NCBI RefSeq assembly: GCF_039954625.1
Contig: NZ_CP157199.1
Location: 434,001 to 498,000, forward strand
Origin: Pontimicrobium sp. SW4
Lineage (GTDB): Bacteria; Bacteroidota; Bacteroidia; Flavobacteriales; Flavobacteriaceae
Direction: 5' to 3'
DNA length: 64,000 nt
Shown here: positions 35,283 through 45,683 of the stretch, one piece after another
Layout of the letters: each line of letters begins with the position of its first letter
Position numbering within the stretch: the stretch's first letter is position 1
The notes under the pieces: model-generated
Databases searched by the model: none
What the model was told of the DNA's origin: nothing
The model's input: the letters and a program-made list of their open reading frames with translations, nothing else
Position numbers and translations under genes: made by a program

Positions 35283-37292
35283 TTGGCAGTAAGTGAGAAG
35301 AACATATTAAAACGATTATATTTTGTAGCAGGATGTATGTTTATCTTCGCTCTTCTAGTTGTGTTCAAGTTAATCAATATTCAATTTGTACAAGGGGAGC
35401 AGTATAGAGGTTTAGCTGAAAAAAGAGCTTTAAAAACAGTTGAGATACCAGCTAATAGAGGAAATGTGTATTCAGCTGATGGTAGTTTATTGGCAACTTC
35501 AGTTCCTAAATATGATATTCGTATTGATGCTATAACACCTTCAGCTAAAAACTTCAAGAAATATTTAAAACCTTTGTGTGATTCGTTAGCAAAGTTTCAT
35601 GGAAAAACATCAGGGTATTACCAGAAAGCTATTGCAAAAGCTAGACAAGATAAGAATAGGTATTTTCTCTTGGCTCGAAATCTTGGATATTCAGATTATT
35701 TAAAATTTAGAAATTTTCCATTACTCAAATTAGGAGCTTTTAAAGGAGGATTGATTGTTGAGCAAACCACAAAACGGGAGCATCCAATGGGAGGGATAGC
35801 TGAACGTACTATTGGGTACGAAAAATGGGATGATCAGGGTAATGTAACGCGCCCAGGAATAGATGGTGCCTTTGGAGAGCAATATTTACGAGGCACAAAT
35901 GGTAGAAGATTAAAACAGCAAATTGGTAAAGGCCAATGGAAACCTGTAAGTGATGCTAACGAGGTTGAGCCACAAGATGGGTATGATGTGTACACGACTA
36001 TTGATGTAAATATTCAAGATATAGCTCATCATGCTTTATTAGAGCAGCTAGAAAAGTATAAAGCAGATCATGGTACAGTAGTGGTTATGGAAACGAAAAC
36101 AGGTGAGATTAAAGCTATATCAAATTTAGGAAGGAGTAAAGAAGGAAATTATTACGAACGTTTGAATTATGCTGTTGGCGAATCACATGAACCAGGATCG
36201 ACATTTAAGTTAATGGCGTTAGCTGTTGCTTTAGATGATAAGGTAATTGATACATCAACAGTAGTTGATACTGAGAATGGAATATTAACATTTTATGGGG
36301 AAAAGGTTAGAGATTCTAAAAACGGAGGTTATGGTAAGATTTCTGTAGCTAAAGCGTTTGAAGTGTCATCAAATACAGGAATTGTAAAGGCAATTCATAA
36401 TAGCTATAAAGATAATCCTAAGAAATTTGTCGATGGATTATACGATATGAATCTTCAAAACACTCTAGATCTACCAATAATTGGTGAGGGTAAGCCTATA
36501 ATTCCTGATCCTAGAATTAAAAATGATAGATGGAGTGGTATTGCCTTAGAATGGATGGCTTATGGATATGGAGTGTCTTTTACGCCTTTACAAACATTAG
36601 CATTTTATAACGCAATTGCTAATGATGGCGAAATGGTACGACCTAGATTTCTTAAAGAAGTAAAAGAGTACGGTAATACTATTGAAACGTTTGATAAAGA
36701 AGTTATCAATAAGCAAATATGCTCTAAAGAAACAGTTAATAAATTACAAAAGCTTTTGACTAATGTCGTTGAAAAGAAACATGGAACTGGTAATGGTTTG
36801 TATACTGAAAACTTTTCAATGGCTGGAAAAACTGGCACCTGCCAAAAGGATTATGTTGATAAGGATAAGCTGAATTACATCTCAACATTTGCAGGTTATT
36901 TTCCAGTTGAAAATCCTGAGTATTCATGCATAGTGGTAATTCATGAACCAGATAAAGAGGTAGGTTATTACGGAGCAGATGTGTCTGGACCTGTATTCAA
37001 AAAAATAGCTCAAAAAATATATACAGACACACCAATTATTGATGCTGTTGAAAATTTAGAAGAAAAACATGTTGCAGTAGACAAAAGTTATGAGGCATAC
37101 TTCGATGTGGCTAAAACCTATAAAACAATCATGCCAAATTTAAAAGGAATGCCAGCAATGGATGCACTTGTACTACTTGAGAATATGGGAATGAAAGTGC
37201 GAATGCAGGGTACTGGAAAAGTAGTAAAACAATCTGTTACATCTGGAGTGAAATTAAAACCAAAGCAAACCATAATCTTAGAATTATCGTGA
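35283..37292 (+). CDS. ftsI: peptidoglycan D,D-transpeptidase FtsI (PBP3) with PASTA domain
   Basis: Septal class B penicillin-binding protein crosslinking murein. 669 residues from TTG 35283, the only start after the preceding in-frame stop that keeps the membrane anchor (about 10-30). Dimerisation domain about 45-230; transpeptidase with active-site Ser306 in EPGSTFKLM, SSNTG near 365, and KTG at Lys516. The C-terminal about 60 residues are a PASTA domain (TIMPNLKGMPAMDALVLL...). The stop overlaps the murE GTG by 4 bases. Confidence 0.94.
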   Translation: MAVSEKNILKRLYFVAGCMFIFALLVVFKLINIQFVQGEQYRGLAEKRALKTVEIPANRGNVYSADGSLLATSVPKYDIRIDAITPSAKNFKKYLKPLCDSLAKFHGKTSGYYQKAIAKARQDKNRYFLLARNLGYSDYLKFRNFPLLKLGAFKGGLIVEQTTKREHPMGGIAERTIGYEKWDDQGNVTRPGIDGAFGEQYLRGTNGRRLKQQIGKGQWKPVSDANEVEPQDGYDVYTTIDVNIQDIAHHALLEQLEKYKADHGTVVVMETKTGEIKAISNLGRSKEGNYYERLNYAVGESHEPGSTFKLMALAVALDDKVIDTSTVVDTENGILTFYGEKVRDSKNGGYGKISVAKAFEVSSNTGIVKAIHNSYKDNPKKFVDGLYDMNLQNTLDLPIIGEGKPIIPDPRIKNDRWSGIALEWMAYGYGVSFTPLQTLAFYNAIANDGEMVRPRFLKEVKEYGNTIETFDKEVINKQICSKETVNKLQKLLTNVVEKKHGTGNGLYTENFSMAGKTGTCQKDYVDKDKLNYISTFAGYFPVENPEYSCIVVIHEPDKEVGYYGADVSGPVFKKIAQKIYTDTPIIDAVENLEEKHVAVDKSYEAYFDVAKTYKTIMPNLKGMPAMDALVLLENMGMKVRMQGTGKVVKQSVTSGVKLKPKQTIILELS

Positions 37293-38752
37293 TAGAATTA
37301 AAAAACATATTGTATAAAGTTACTCTCGATGCTGTTGTGGGTGACACAAGTGTGTCTATTAATGAGATTCAATTTGATTCTAGAAAAGTATCTAAAAATG
37401 ATGCATTTGTAGCGATAAAAGGAACTTTGGTAGATGGTCACGATTTTATTGAACAAGTCATAGAGAAAGGAGTAAATACTATTATTTGCGAACAGATTCC
37501 TGATATTACTATAGAAGGTGTAACCTATGTTAAGGTAGATAATACATCTAAAGCATTGGCAATAATGGCGTCCAATTATTATGGAGTGCCTTCAGAAAAT
37601 TTAAGATTAATTGGTGTTACTGGAACCAATGGTAAAACAACTATTGCGTCTTTATTGTATCAGCTTTTTAAGAAAGCTGGTTATAAGGTTGGATTGTTAT
37701 CGACAGTTAAAGTTTTAGTTGACGAAAAAGAATATCATGCAACACATACCACTCCAGATTCATTAACTATAAATAAGTATTTAAGTGAAATGAATGATGA
37801 GGGTGTTGAATTTTGCTTCATGGAAGTAAGTTCTCATGGGATACATCAATCACGTACCGAAGGGCTTTGTTTTGAAGGCGGAATTTTCACAAATCTTACG
37901 CACGATCATTTAGATTATCATGAAACATTCGCGGAATATCGAGATGTGAAAAAATCATTCTTCGATAATCTTCCAAAATCTGCATTTTCATTAGTGAATG
38001 TTGATGATAAGAACGGTTCGGTAATGCTACAAAATACAGCTTCCAAAAAGTATACTTATGCTTTAAAAAGCTATGCTGATTATAGAGCGCAAATATTGGA
38101 GAACCAATTGAATGGCTTGTTTTTAAAAATTAACGATAATGAGATTTGGACTAAATTAATAGGGAACTTTAACGCTTATAATTTATTAGCCATTTATGGG
38201 ACTGCAGATTTATTGGGTTTAGAGAGTGTTGAGGTATTACGTTTAATGAGTGAATTGGATAGTGTTAGTGGAAGATTTCAATATTTAATTTCTGATGAAA
38301 AAATCACTGCTATTGTAGATTATGCGCATACACCAGATGCTTTAAAAAATGTGCTAGAGACTATTAATAGTATTCGCACTAAAAACGAAAACCTTATTAC
38401 TGTAGTTGGTTGTGGAGGAGACAGAGATAAGACCAAGCGCCCAAAAATGGCACATATAGCATCGGCTTTAAGTGATAAAGTCATTTTTACAAGCGATAAC
38501 CCACGAACTGAAAATCCTGAAGAAATTATTAAAGACATGGAAGTTGGTGTTCAACCTCAAAACTTCAAAAAAACAATGTCGATAGTAGATAGAAATCAAG
38601 CCATTAAAACAGCTTGCCAACTAGCTAATACAAATGATATTATTCTAATAGCGGGTAAAGGACATGAGACGTATCAAGAAATAAATGGTGTAAGAACCAA
38701 TTTTGATGATTATAAAATAGTAGAAGAACTTTTAAAACAATTGCAAAAATAG
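37289..38752 (+). CDS. murE: UDP-MurNAc-L-Ala-D-Glu--meso-diaminopimelate ligase
   Basis: Cytosolic Mur ligase adding the third residue of the stem peptide. 487 residues from GTG 37289, overlapping ftsI by 4 bases. N-terminal DSRKVSKNDAFVAIKG, P-loop GVTGTNGKTTIASLLYQL, FMEVSSHGIHQSR, and SDNPRTENPEEI; the DNPR motif is the known marker for meso-diaminopimelate rather than lysine. mraY follows with no gap. Confidence 0.95.
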   Translation: MIELKNILYKVTLDAVVGDTSVSINEIQFDSRKVSKNDAFVAIKGTLVDGHDFIEQVIEKGVNTIICEQIPDITIEGVTYVKVDNTSKALAIMASNYYGVPSENLRLIGVTGTNGKTTIASLLYQLFKKAGYKVGLLSTVKVLVDEKEYHATHTTPDSLTINKYLSEMNDEGVEFCFMEVSSHGIHQSRTEGLCFEGGIFTNLTHDHLDYHETFAEYRDVKKSFFDNLPKSAFSLVNVDDKNGSVMLQNTASKKYTYALKSYADYRAQILENQLNGLFLKINDNEIWTKLIGNFNAYNLLAIYGTADLLGLESVEVLRLMSELDSVSGRFQYLISDEKITAIVDYAHTPDALKNVLETINSIRTKNENLITVVGCGGDRDKTKRPKMAHIASALSDKVIFTSDNPRTENPEEIIKDMEVGVQPQNFKKTMSIVDRNQAIKTACQLANTNDIILIAGKGHETYQEINGVRTNFDDYKIVEELLKQLQK

Positions 38753-39994
38753 ATGCTGTATTACTTATTTGAATATTTAGAAAAAGAATTTCAGTTTCCA
38801 GGAGCTTCCTTGTTTGGGTATTTGTCTTTTAGGGCAGCTATAGCAATTATTTTGTCATTGTTAATTTCTACTATTTATGGTAAGCGCATCATTAGATTTT
38901 TGCAAAAAAAGCAAGTTGGAGAAACTGTTAGGGATTTAGGTCTTGATGGACAAGCTGAAAAGGCTGGAACACCAACAATGGGAGGCATAATTATTATTTT
39001 CGCAACCCTTATCCCAGTACTGTTATTAGCAAAGCTGAACAATATTTATATCATCTTGTTATTAATTACCACAGTATGGATGGGGATTATTGGGTTTATT
39101 GATGATTATATTAAAAAATTCAAAAATAATAAAGAAGGGCTTAAAGGACGATTTAAAATACTAGGTCAAGTAGGCCTTGGAATTATCGTAGGGGCTACTT
39201 TATATTTTAATAATGATGTTACCATTAAGGAAAAATTACCTATTGCTCAACAACAAGAATTGCTTGCTGAAAACCCTAGTATATCTCAGGCAAAATTATT
39301 TGAAGATGAAATAAAATCAACTAAAACAACCATTCCTTTTGTAAAAGGAAATGAGTTTGATTACACTAGTTTAATAACTTGGATAAGTCCAAGCTTAAAA
39401 CCATACGCTTGGATAATTTTTATTCTTGCGGCAATTTTTATAATAACAGCAGTATCAAATGGAGCAAATTTAACCGATGGTATTGATGGGCTTGCAGCAG
39501 GAACATCAGCAATTATAGTCTTAACATTAGGGATTTTTGCTTGGGTCTCAGGTAATATTATTTTCTCGGATTATCTCAACATTATGTACATACCTCGTGT
39601 TGAAGAAATTACCATTTACATTGCTGCGTTTGTTGGAGCACTTATAGGTTTTTTATGGTACAACACCTACCCAGCACAAGTGTTTATGGGTGATACAGGA
39701 AGCTTAACAATTGGCGGAATTATAGCTGTAATTGCTATTGCAGTTCGTAAAGAATGGCTTATTCCATTATTGTGTGGCATCTTTTTGGCTGAAAATTTAT
39801 CGGTTGTAATGCAAGTAAGTTATTTCAAATACACAAAGAAAAAGTTTGGTGAAGGAAAGCGGATTTTTAAAATGTCGCCTTTGCATCATCATTATCAAAA
39901 ATCAGGATATCATGAAAGCAAAATTGTAACACGATTTTGGATTGTTGGTATTCTGTTAGCTATCCTTTCAATAGTGACCTTGAAAATTCGCTAA
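38753..39994 (+). CDS. mraY: phospho-N-acetylmuramoyl-pentapeptide-transferase
   Basis: Inner-membrane enzyme making lipid I from UDP-MurNAc-pentapeptide and undecaprenyl phosphate. 413 residues with about ten membrane segments. Conserved sites: [21 protein letters not shown] (catalytic acidic pair), [12 protein letters not shown] and [14 protein letters not shown]. An extra stretch of about 50-60 residues (about 145-215) between membrane segments makes it longer than the 360-residue E. coli enzyme. Its stop overlaps the murD ATG by one base. Confidence 0.95.
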   Translation: MLYYLFEYLEKEFQFPGASLFGYLSFRAAIAIILSLLISTIYGKRIIRFLQKKQVGETVRDLGLDGQAEKAGTPTMGGIIIIFATLIPVLLLAKLNNIYIILLLITTVWMGIIGFIDDYIKKFKNNKEGLKGRFKILGQVGLGIIVGATLYFNNDVTIKEKLPIAQQQELLAENPSISQAKLFEDEIKSTKTTIPFVKGNEFDYTSLITWISPSLKPYAWIIFILAAIFIITAVSNGANLTDGIDGLAAGTSAIIVLTLGIFAWVSGNIIFSDYLNIMYIPRVEEITIYIAAFVGALIGFLWYNTYPAQVFMGDTGSLTIGGIIAVIAIAVRKEWLIPLLCGIFLAENLSVVMQVSYFKYTKKKFGEGKRIFKMSPLHHHYQKSGYHESKIVTRFWIVGILLAILSIVTLKIR

Positions 39995-41328
39995 TGAAAA
40001 GGCTGGTAATATTAGGAGCAGGAGAAAGCGGTGTTGGAACAGCACTATTGGGAAAGGAAAAAGGATATGAAGTGTTTGTTTCTGATAAGGGGAAAATTAA
40101 AAAAAAATATAAAGAAGTTCTTATACATAATGAGATTGAATGGGAAGAGGAAAAGCATACAGAATCTAAGATTTTAAATGCTAATGTCGTAATGAAAAGC
40201 CCTGGAATTCCAGATAAGGTTGCTTTAGTTCAAAAGTTAATAGCTAGTAACATTTCAGTTATTTCTGAAATTGAATTCGCTTCGCAATTTACTAATGCTA
40301 ATAGCATTGGAATTACTGGAAGTAATGGCAAAACAACTACGACTATGTGGATACATCATATCCTTAAACAAGGTGGTTTAAAAGTAGCTATGGCAGGGAA
40401 TATAGGTGATAGTTTTGCAAAGCAAGTGTTAAATACAAGCCATGAGCATTTTGTACTTGAGCTTAGTAGTTTTCAACTGGATGGAATAAAAACATTTAAA
40501 CCGCACATTGCTATTATTACAAACATTTCTCCAGACCATTTAGATAGATATGATTACAAGTTTGAAAACTATATCACTTCTAAGTTTAGAATAGCGATGA
40601 ATCAAACAAAAGATGATTACTTGATTTATGATGCCGATGATGAAGAGATTACAAACTATTTAAAATCACATCCAGTTCAATCAACATTATTGCCATTTTC
40701 ATTAATAAAGAAACTGGAACAAGGAGCTTATTTAGAAGATAACAATATAAAAATAACAATTGATAATAGCCAAACAATTATGCCAACAGCAAACTTAGCT
40801 TTAGAGGGAAAACACAATATTAAAAATGCAATGGCAGCCTCAACGGTTGCACATTTGTTGAAAATTAGAAGCCATACGTTACGTGAAAGTCTAGAGAATT
40901 TTCAAGGCGCAGAACATCGCTTAGAAAATGTATTGCGTATTAATAAAGTACAATACATAAACGATTCAAAAGCTACAAATGTTAATGCTACATATTTTGC
41001 TTTAGAGAGCATGGAAGCACCAACAGTTTGGATTGTTGGAGGTGTAGATAAAGGGAATGATTATAAGCAACTTTTTCCTTTTGTAAATGAAAAAGTAAAA
41101 GCCATCATTTGTTTGGGTGCTGATAATAAGAAACTTTATGAGGCATTTGGAAATATGGTTGAAGTAATTGTTGAAACTCAATTTATGAGTGAAGCTGTGA
41201 AAATTGCCTATAAAATAGCCGAAGCTGGAGATAATGTATTATTGTCACCAGCATGTGCAAGTTTCGATTTATTTGAGAATTATGAAGATAGAGGACGCCA
41301 ATTTAAAAATGCTGTAAGAAAACTATAA
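39994..41328 (+). CDS. murD: UDP-N-acetylmuramoylalanine--D-glutamate ligase
   Basis: Cytosolic Mur ligase adding D-glutamate. 444 residues from ATG 39994 ([13 protein letters not shown]), the start that gives the known N-terminal Rossmann motif; earlier codons belong to mraY. P-loop GITGSNGKTTTTMWIHHIL, ELSSFQLDGI, ITNISPDHLDRY, and YINDSKATNVNAT. The stop shares one base with the ftsW start. Confidence 0.95.
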   Translation: MKRLVILGAGESGVGTALLGKEKGYEVFVSDKGKIKKKYKEVLIHNEIEWEEEKHTESKILNANVVMKSPGIPDKVALVQKLIASNISVISEIEFASQFTNANSIGITGSNGKTTTTMWIHHILKQGGLKVAMAGNIGDSFAKQVLNTSHEHFVLELSSFQLDGIKTFKPHIAIITNISPDHLDRYDYKFENYITSKFRIAMNQTKDDYLIYDADDEEITNYLKSHPVQSTLLPFSLIKKLEQGAYLEDNNIKITIDNSQTIMPTANLALEGKHNIKNAMAASTVAHLLKIRSHTLRESLENFQGAEHRLENVLRINKVQYINDSKATNVNATYFALESMEAPTVWIVGGVDKGNDYKQLFPFVNEKVKAIICLGADNKKLYEAFGNMVEVIVETQFMSEAVKIAYKIAEAGDNVLLSPACASFDLFENYEDRGRQFKNAVRKL

Positions 41329-42524
41329 TGCAATTAGTATTTAACAATTTAAAAGGAGATCGGTTAATTTGGGCTATTGCAGCGTTGCTTGCAATATTCT
41401 CATTCCTTCCCGTTTATAGTGCTGCCAGTAATTTGGCATATATAAGCGGAGACGGTAACACCTTTAATTATTTTGTTAAACATTTTGTGCATTTATTCCT
41501 TGGTTTTGCAATTATGTATGGTGTTCACAAAGTGCCTTATAGGTATTTTCGTGGCTTATCTATGGTGATGATTCCTGTAGTACTTGTATTGTTAGCAGCT
41601 ACAATGTTTCAACCAGAGACTTCAGAGAGTCTAACAAATGCAAAGCGTTGGATAAAAATGCCAATAGTTGGTTTTACGTTTCAGCCATCAACATTGGCTT
41701 CTGTGGTTTTAATGGTGTATGTAGCTCGTTATTTATCAAAAATCAAGGATAAAACAGTTACATTTAAAGAAACCATTTTACCACTTTGGTTTCCTGTATT
41801 TTTAGTGCTTATATTAATATTGCCTGCTAACTTTTCAACTACAGCCATTATTTTCACAATGATTATAGCTTTGGCTTTTATGGGAGGATATCCTATTAAA
41901 TACTTGGCTCTAATCCTACTAACAGGAGTTGTTGCTTTTTCATTATTCATTTTAGCAGCTAAAGCATTTCCTGATGTGATGCCAAATCGTGTAGATACTT
42001 GGATGAGTCGAATTGAAAATTTTTCAAATGGAGAAGATACAGAAGCAGATTACCAAATAGAAAAGGCTAAAATGGCGATTGCCTCTGGAGGAGTTCAAGG
42101 TTTGGGGCCTGGAAAAAGCACTCAAAAGAATTTTTTACCTCAGTCATCATCCGATTTTATTTTTGCTATCATCATAGAAGAGTATGGTTTAATAGGAGGG
42201 TTGTTTTTAATGACATTATACTTGTTGTTACTATTTAGAATAGTAATAGCTTCACATAAGGCAGATACTATTTTTGGGAAGCTTTTAGTGATAGGAGTGG
42301 GAGTTCCAATAGTATTTCAAGCATTAATAAATATGGCAGTGGCTGTAGAGCTGTTTCCGGTAACTGGACAAACATTACCATTAATAAGTAGTGGAGGGAC
42401 ATCTATTTGGATTACCTGTTTAGCTATTGGAATAATTCTTAGCGTAAGTGCAAGAAGACAAGAAATAAAAGAACAGGAAGAACGAGAAGACAATCCGCTT
42501 GAAATTTTAAGTGAGACAATATAA
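41328..42524 (+). CDS. ftsW: septal peptidoglycan polymerase FtsW
   Basis: SEDS-family membrane glycosyltransferase polymerising lipid II at the septum, partner of FtsI. 398 residues with about ten membrane segments; NAKRWIKMPIVGFTFQPST near residue 103 and the SEDS signature GQTLPLISSGGTSIW near 345 are intact. A charged C-terminal tail (about 370-398) follows. The placement between murD and murG favours FtsW over RodA. Confidence 0.94.
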   Translation: MQLVFNNLKGDRLIWAIAALLAIFSFLPVYSAASNLAYISGDGNTFNYFVKHFVHLFLGFAIMYGVHKVPYRYFRGLSMVMIPVVLVLLAATMFQPETSESLTNAKRWIKMPIVGFTFQPSTLASVVLMVYVARYLSKIKDKTVTFKETILPLWFPVFLVLILILPANFSTTAIIFTMIIALAFMGGYPIKYLALILLTGVVAFSLFILAAKAFPDVMPNRVDTWMSRIENFSNGEDTEADYQIEKAKMAIASGGVQGLGPGKSTQKNFLPQSSSDFIFAIIIEEYGLIGGLFLMTLYLLLLFRIVIASHKADTIFGKLLVIGVGVPIVFQALINMAVAVELFPVTGQTLPLISSGGTSIWITCLAIGIILSVSARRQEIKEQEEREDNPLEILSETI

Positions 42525-43622
42525 ATGAGTAACTATAAAATCATATTATCTGGAGGAGGTACAGGAGGACATATTTATCCTGCAATATCTATTGCAAACG
42601 AATTAAAACAGCGTCATCCAAATGCTGAGTTTTTATTTGTTGGTGCAAAAGATAAAATGGAAATGGAAAAAGTGCCACAAGCAGGATATAATATTGAAGG
42701 GTTATGGATTTCAGGTATTCAAAGAAAACTAACCTTAAAAAACATATCCTTTCCGTTTAAACTCATTAGTAGTTTGTTGAGATCTAGGAAAATAATAAAG
42801 CAATTTAAGCCAGACGTGGTAATTGGTACTGGAGGTTTTGCTAGTGGTCCATTGTTGCAAGTAGCAACTTCAAAAGGTATTCCTAGTCTTATACAAGAGC
42901 AGAATTCGTATCCTGGAATTACCAATAAAATATTATCAAAAAAGGCAAATATAGTATGTGTTGCTTATGACGGTTTAGAGCGTTTTTTTCCTAAAGATAA
43001 AATTGTAAAAACAGGAAACCCTGTAAGACAAGATTTACTCTGTATAGAGAACAAAGCAAATGAAGCGAAAGACTTTTTTGGGTTAAAGCATAATAAAGTC
43101 ACACTACTTGTTTTGGGAGGGAGTTTAGGAGCTAGACGAATTAATGAACTGATAGTAAAGAAACTTGATTTTTTTCAAGAGCAAAATGCGCAAATCATTT
43201 GGCAATGTGGTAAACTATACTATCAAGATTATAAGATTAATGGAGATATTAAAGATGTACAAGTTCATGCGTTTTTAAATAGAATGGACATGGCTTATGC
43301 AGCTTCAGATATTATAATATCCAGAGCAGGAGCGAGCTCAGTATCTGAATTATGTATAGTAGGTAAACCTGTTATTTTTATTCCTTCACCAAATGTTGCC
43401 GAAGATCATCAAACAAAAAATGCTAATGCAATTGTTAATAAAGATGGTGCAATTTTGATTAAAGAAGCAGATTTAGATGTCGATTTCGAAAACAAGTTTT
43501 CACTGTTGAATAGTTCCAAAGAAAAACAAGAGTTATTAAGTAATAATATTAAAAAATTAGCATTGGCAAATGCAACTAAAGATATAGCAGACCAAGTAGA
43601 AAAACTTTTGAAAAGCAAATGA
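42525..43622 (+). CDS. murG: lipid II synthase MurG
   Basis: Membrane-associated GT28 glycosyltransferase adding GlcNAc to lipid I. 365 residues. The N-terminal [19 protein letters not shown] loop, [37 protein letters not shown], and [13 protein letters not shown] (donor site) are all present. The stop overlaps the murC start in an ATGA arrangement. Confidence 0.95.
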   Translation: MSNYKIILSGGGTGGHIYPAISIANELKQRHPNAEFLFVGAKDKMEMEKVPQAGYNIEGLWISGIQRKLTLKNISFPFKLISSLLRSRKIIKQFKPDVVIGTGGFASGPLLQVATSKGIPSLIQEQNSYPGITNKILSKKANIVCVAYDGLERFFPKDKIVKTGNPVRQDLLCIENKANEAKDFFGLKHNKVTLLVLGGSLGARRINELIVKKLDFFQEQNAQIIWQCGKLYYQDYKINGDIKDVQVHAFLNRMDMAYAASDIIISRAGASSVSELCIVGKPVIFIPSPNVAEDHQTKNANAIVNKDGAILIKEADLDVDFENKFSLLNSSKEKQELLSNNIKKLALANATKDIADQVEKLLKSK

Positions 43623-44971
43623 ATTTAAATAGTATACATAATATCTATTTTATTGGCATTGGAGGTATTGGTATGAGTGCGCTTGCAAGATATTTTGTAG
43701 CTGAAGGAAAACAAGTTGCTGGTTACGATAAAACTAAAACAAATCTTACGGACGAGTTGGAAACCTTAGGGCTAGACATTCATTTTGAAGATAGTATTAG
43801 TAAAATACCTAACAACTTTTTAAACCCTGAGCAGACACTAGTAGTTTTTACGCCTGCGATACCAAAAAATCATAGTGAACTAAACTATTTTAAAAATAAC
43901 AATTTTCAAGTTTTAAAACGTTCGGAAGTATTAGGTTTAATTACTGAAAACACATATTGTTTAGCAGTTGCTGGTACTCACGGAAAAACAACTACCTCAA
44001 GCATTTTAGGTCATTTGTTAGCAGAATGTGGTATAGAAATGACTGCATTTTTAGGAGGAATTACAGAAAATTACAATTCAAATCTCATATTAAAAGGCAG
44101 TAAAGTATCAGTGGTTGAAGCTGATGAGTTTGATCGTTCATTTTTAACATTATCACCAGATTTAGCGTGCATTACTTCTATGGATGCCGACCATTTAGAT
44201 ATCTATGGAAAGAAAGAGGTTTTAGAAGAATCGTTCAAAGACTTTGCAAGAAGGTTAAAGCCTAACGGAAAACTGTTTGTAAAAAAGGGACTTCCTATAA
44301 GTGGAATTACTTATGCAGTAGATGAACCAGCAGATTATTCTGCAACAAATATTAGAGTTAAAGAAGGGAGCTATGTGTTTGATGTAAAAACACCTAGTCA
44401 GCATATTAAAGATATTTTATTTAACCTACCAGGTAGACATAATTTGTCGAATGCATTAATAGCGCTTGCAATGGCTATAGAATTAGGTTGCGCTCCTTAT
44501 AGCCTTGCCAGCGCATTAGCATCTTATAAAGGTGTAAAACGTAGATTTACTTATCAAATTAAAACAGAAGAATTGGTGTTTATAGATGATTATGCACATC
44601 ATCCCGAAGAAATTAATGCAGTACATCAGGCTGTAAGAGAAATGTATCCAACTAAAGAAGTGTTAGTGGTTTTTCAACCACATCTGTTTAGTAGAACAAG
44701 AGATTTTATTGAGGAGTTTGCATCAAGTTTATCACAATTTGATAACGTTTTGTTGTTAGAGATTTATCCAGCTAGAGAACTGCCAATTGATGGTGTAAAT
44801 TCAAGTTGGTTGTTGAGTAAAATTAAAAACCCAAATAAAGCTTTGATTAAAAAAGCAAATATTGTTTCAGAAATCAAAAATAGCAACGCACAAGTAATAA
44901 TCACACTTGGAGCTGGAGATATAGGAGTCGAGGTTGATAATATTAAAGAACAATTGAGTATTGCGAGTTAA
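43619..44971 (+). CDS. murC: UDP-N-acetylmuramate--L-alanine ligase
   Basis: Cytosolic ligase adding the first amino acid to UDP-MurNAc. 450 residues with [19 protein letters not shown]-loop [45 protein letters not shown] and [12 protein letters not shown]. It overlaps murG by 4 bases and ftsQ by 11. Confidence 0.95.
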   Translation: MNLNSIHNIYFIGIGGIGMSALARYFVAEGKQVAGYDKTKTNLTDELETLGLDIHFEDSISKIPNNFLNPEQTLVVFTPAIPKNHSELNYFKNNNFQVLKRSEVLGLITENTYCLAVAGTHGKTTTSSILGHLLAECGIEMTAFLGGITENYNSNLILKGSKVSVVEADEFDRSFLTLSPDLACITSMDADHLDIYGKKEVLEESFKDFARRLKPNGKLFVKKGLPISGITYAVDEPADYSATNIRVKEGSYVFDVKTPSQHIKDILFNLPGRHNLSNALIALAMAIELGCAPYSLASALASYKGVKRRFTYQIKTEELVFIDDYAHHPEEINAVHQAVREMYPTKEVLVVFQPHLFSRTRDFIEEFASSLSQFDNVLLLEIYPARELPIDGVNSSWLLSKIKNPNKALIKKANIVSEIKNSNAQVIITLGAGDIGVEVDNIKEQLSIAS

Positions 44972-45680
44972 TTGGAACTACATAAAAGGACTAAGTTTAA
45001 TTGCTTTAGTGAGCTTTGTTTTTGTGTTTTCTTCTTTTAGAAATAATGTAAGAAAAATAACAGAAATTAAAGTGAATTTTTTAGGCGAAAATAATTTATT
45101 CATGACAGAAGCATCGGTTAATAAATTGTTAATACTAAATAATGAAAAGCTTCCAAACATGACTAAAGAAATTTTAGATTTGAATGATATAGAAAATGTC
45201 CTAAAATCTAATCCAATGATCAAAACCGCAGAAGTGCATCTTACTGTTAATGGCGTGGTTCGAGCTGATATTTTACAGCGAAAACCAATAGCTAGAGTAA
45301 GCACAAATGCGTCATATTATATAGATGATGAAGGTGCGTATATGCCTTTATCTGCGTTTCATACAGCGCGTGTGCCTTTAGTAACTGGTCATGTTAAGAA
45401 AAACAAATTAAGTAATGTGTACTTAATTGCTAATAAAATTTTTACTGACCAATTTTTAAAAACACATGTTATAGAGATTTATCAAAACGAAGACGAAACA
45501 TTTGTTTTAAAAACAAGAGTTTTCGATTTTGAAATATGGTTAGGGAATTTGGATAATCTAGATAATAAAATAAGCAATTTAAAAGCATTTTATCAAAAAG
45601 CGAAAAAAGATGACATGCTAAGTAAGTATAGTAAAGTGAATTTACAGTTTGATAATCAAGTTGTATGCACTAAAAAATAA
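44961..45680 (+). CDS. ftsQ: cell division protein FtsQ
   Basis: Bitopic divisome protein linking the cytoplasmic FtsA/FtsZ side to periplasmic synthesis. 239 residues from TTG 44961 (M-R-V-N-W), 11 bases inside murC; no ATG is available before the membrane segment (about 9-26). A periplasmic POTRA-like part (about 33-110) has KTAEVHLTVNGVVRADILQRKPIARV, read around residue 90-115, followed by a beta domain. Position before ftsA supports the call more than sequence identity. Confidence 0.9.
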   Translation: MRVNWNYIKGLSLIALVSFVFVFSSFRNNVRKITEIKVNFLGENNLFMTEASVNKLLILNNEKLPNMTKEILDLNDIENVLKSNPMIKTAEVHLTVNGVVRADILQRKPIARVSTNASYYIDDEGAYMPLSAFHTARVPLVTGHVKKNKLSNVYLIANKIFTDQFLKTHVIEIYQNEDETFVLKTRVFDFEIWLGNLDNLDNKISNLKAFYQKAKKDDMLSKYSKVNLQFDNQVVCTKK

Positions 45681-45683
45681 ATT

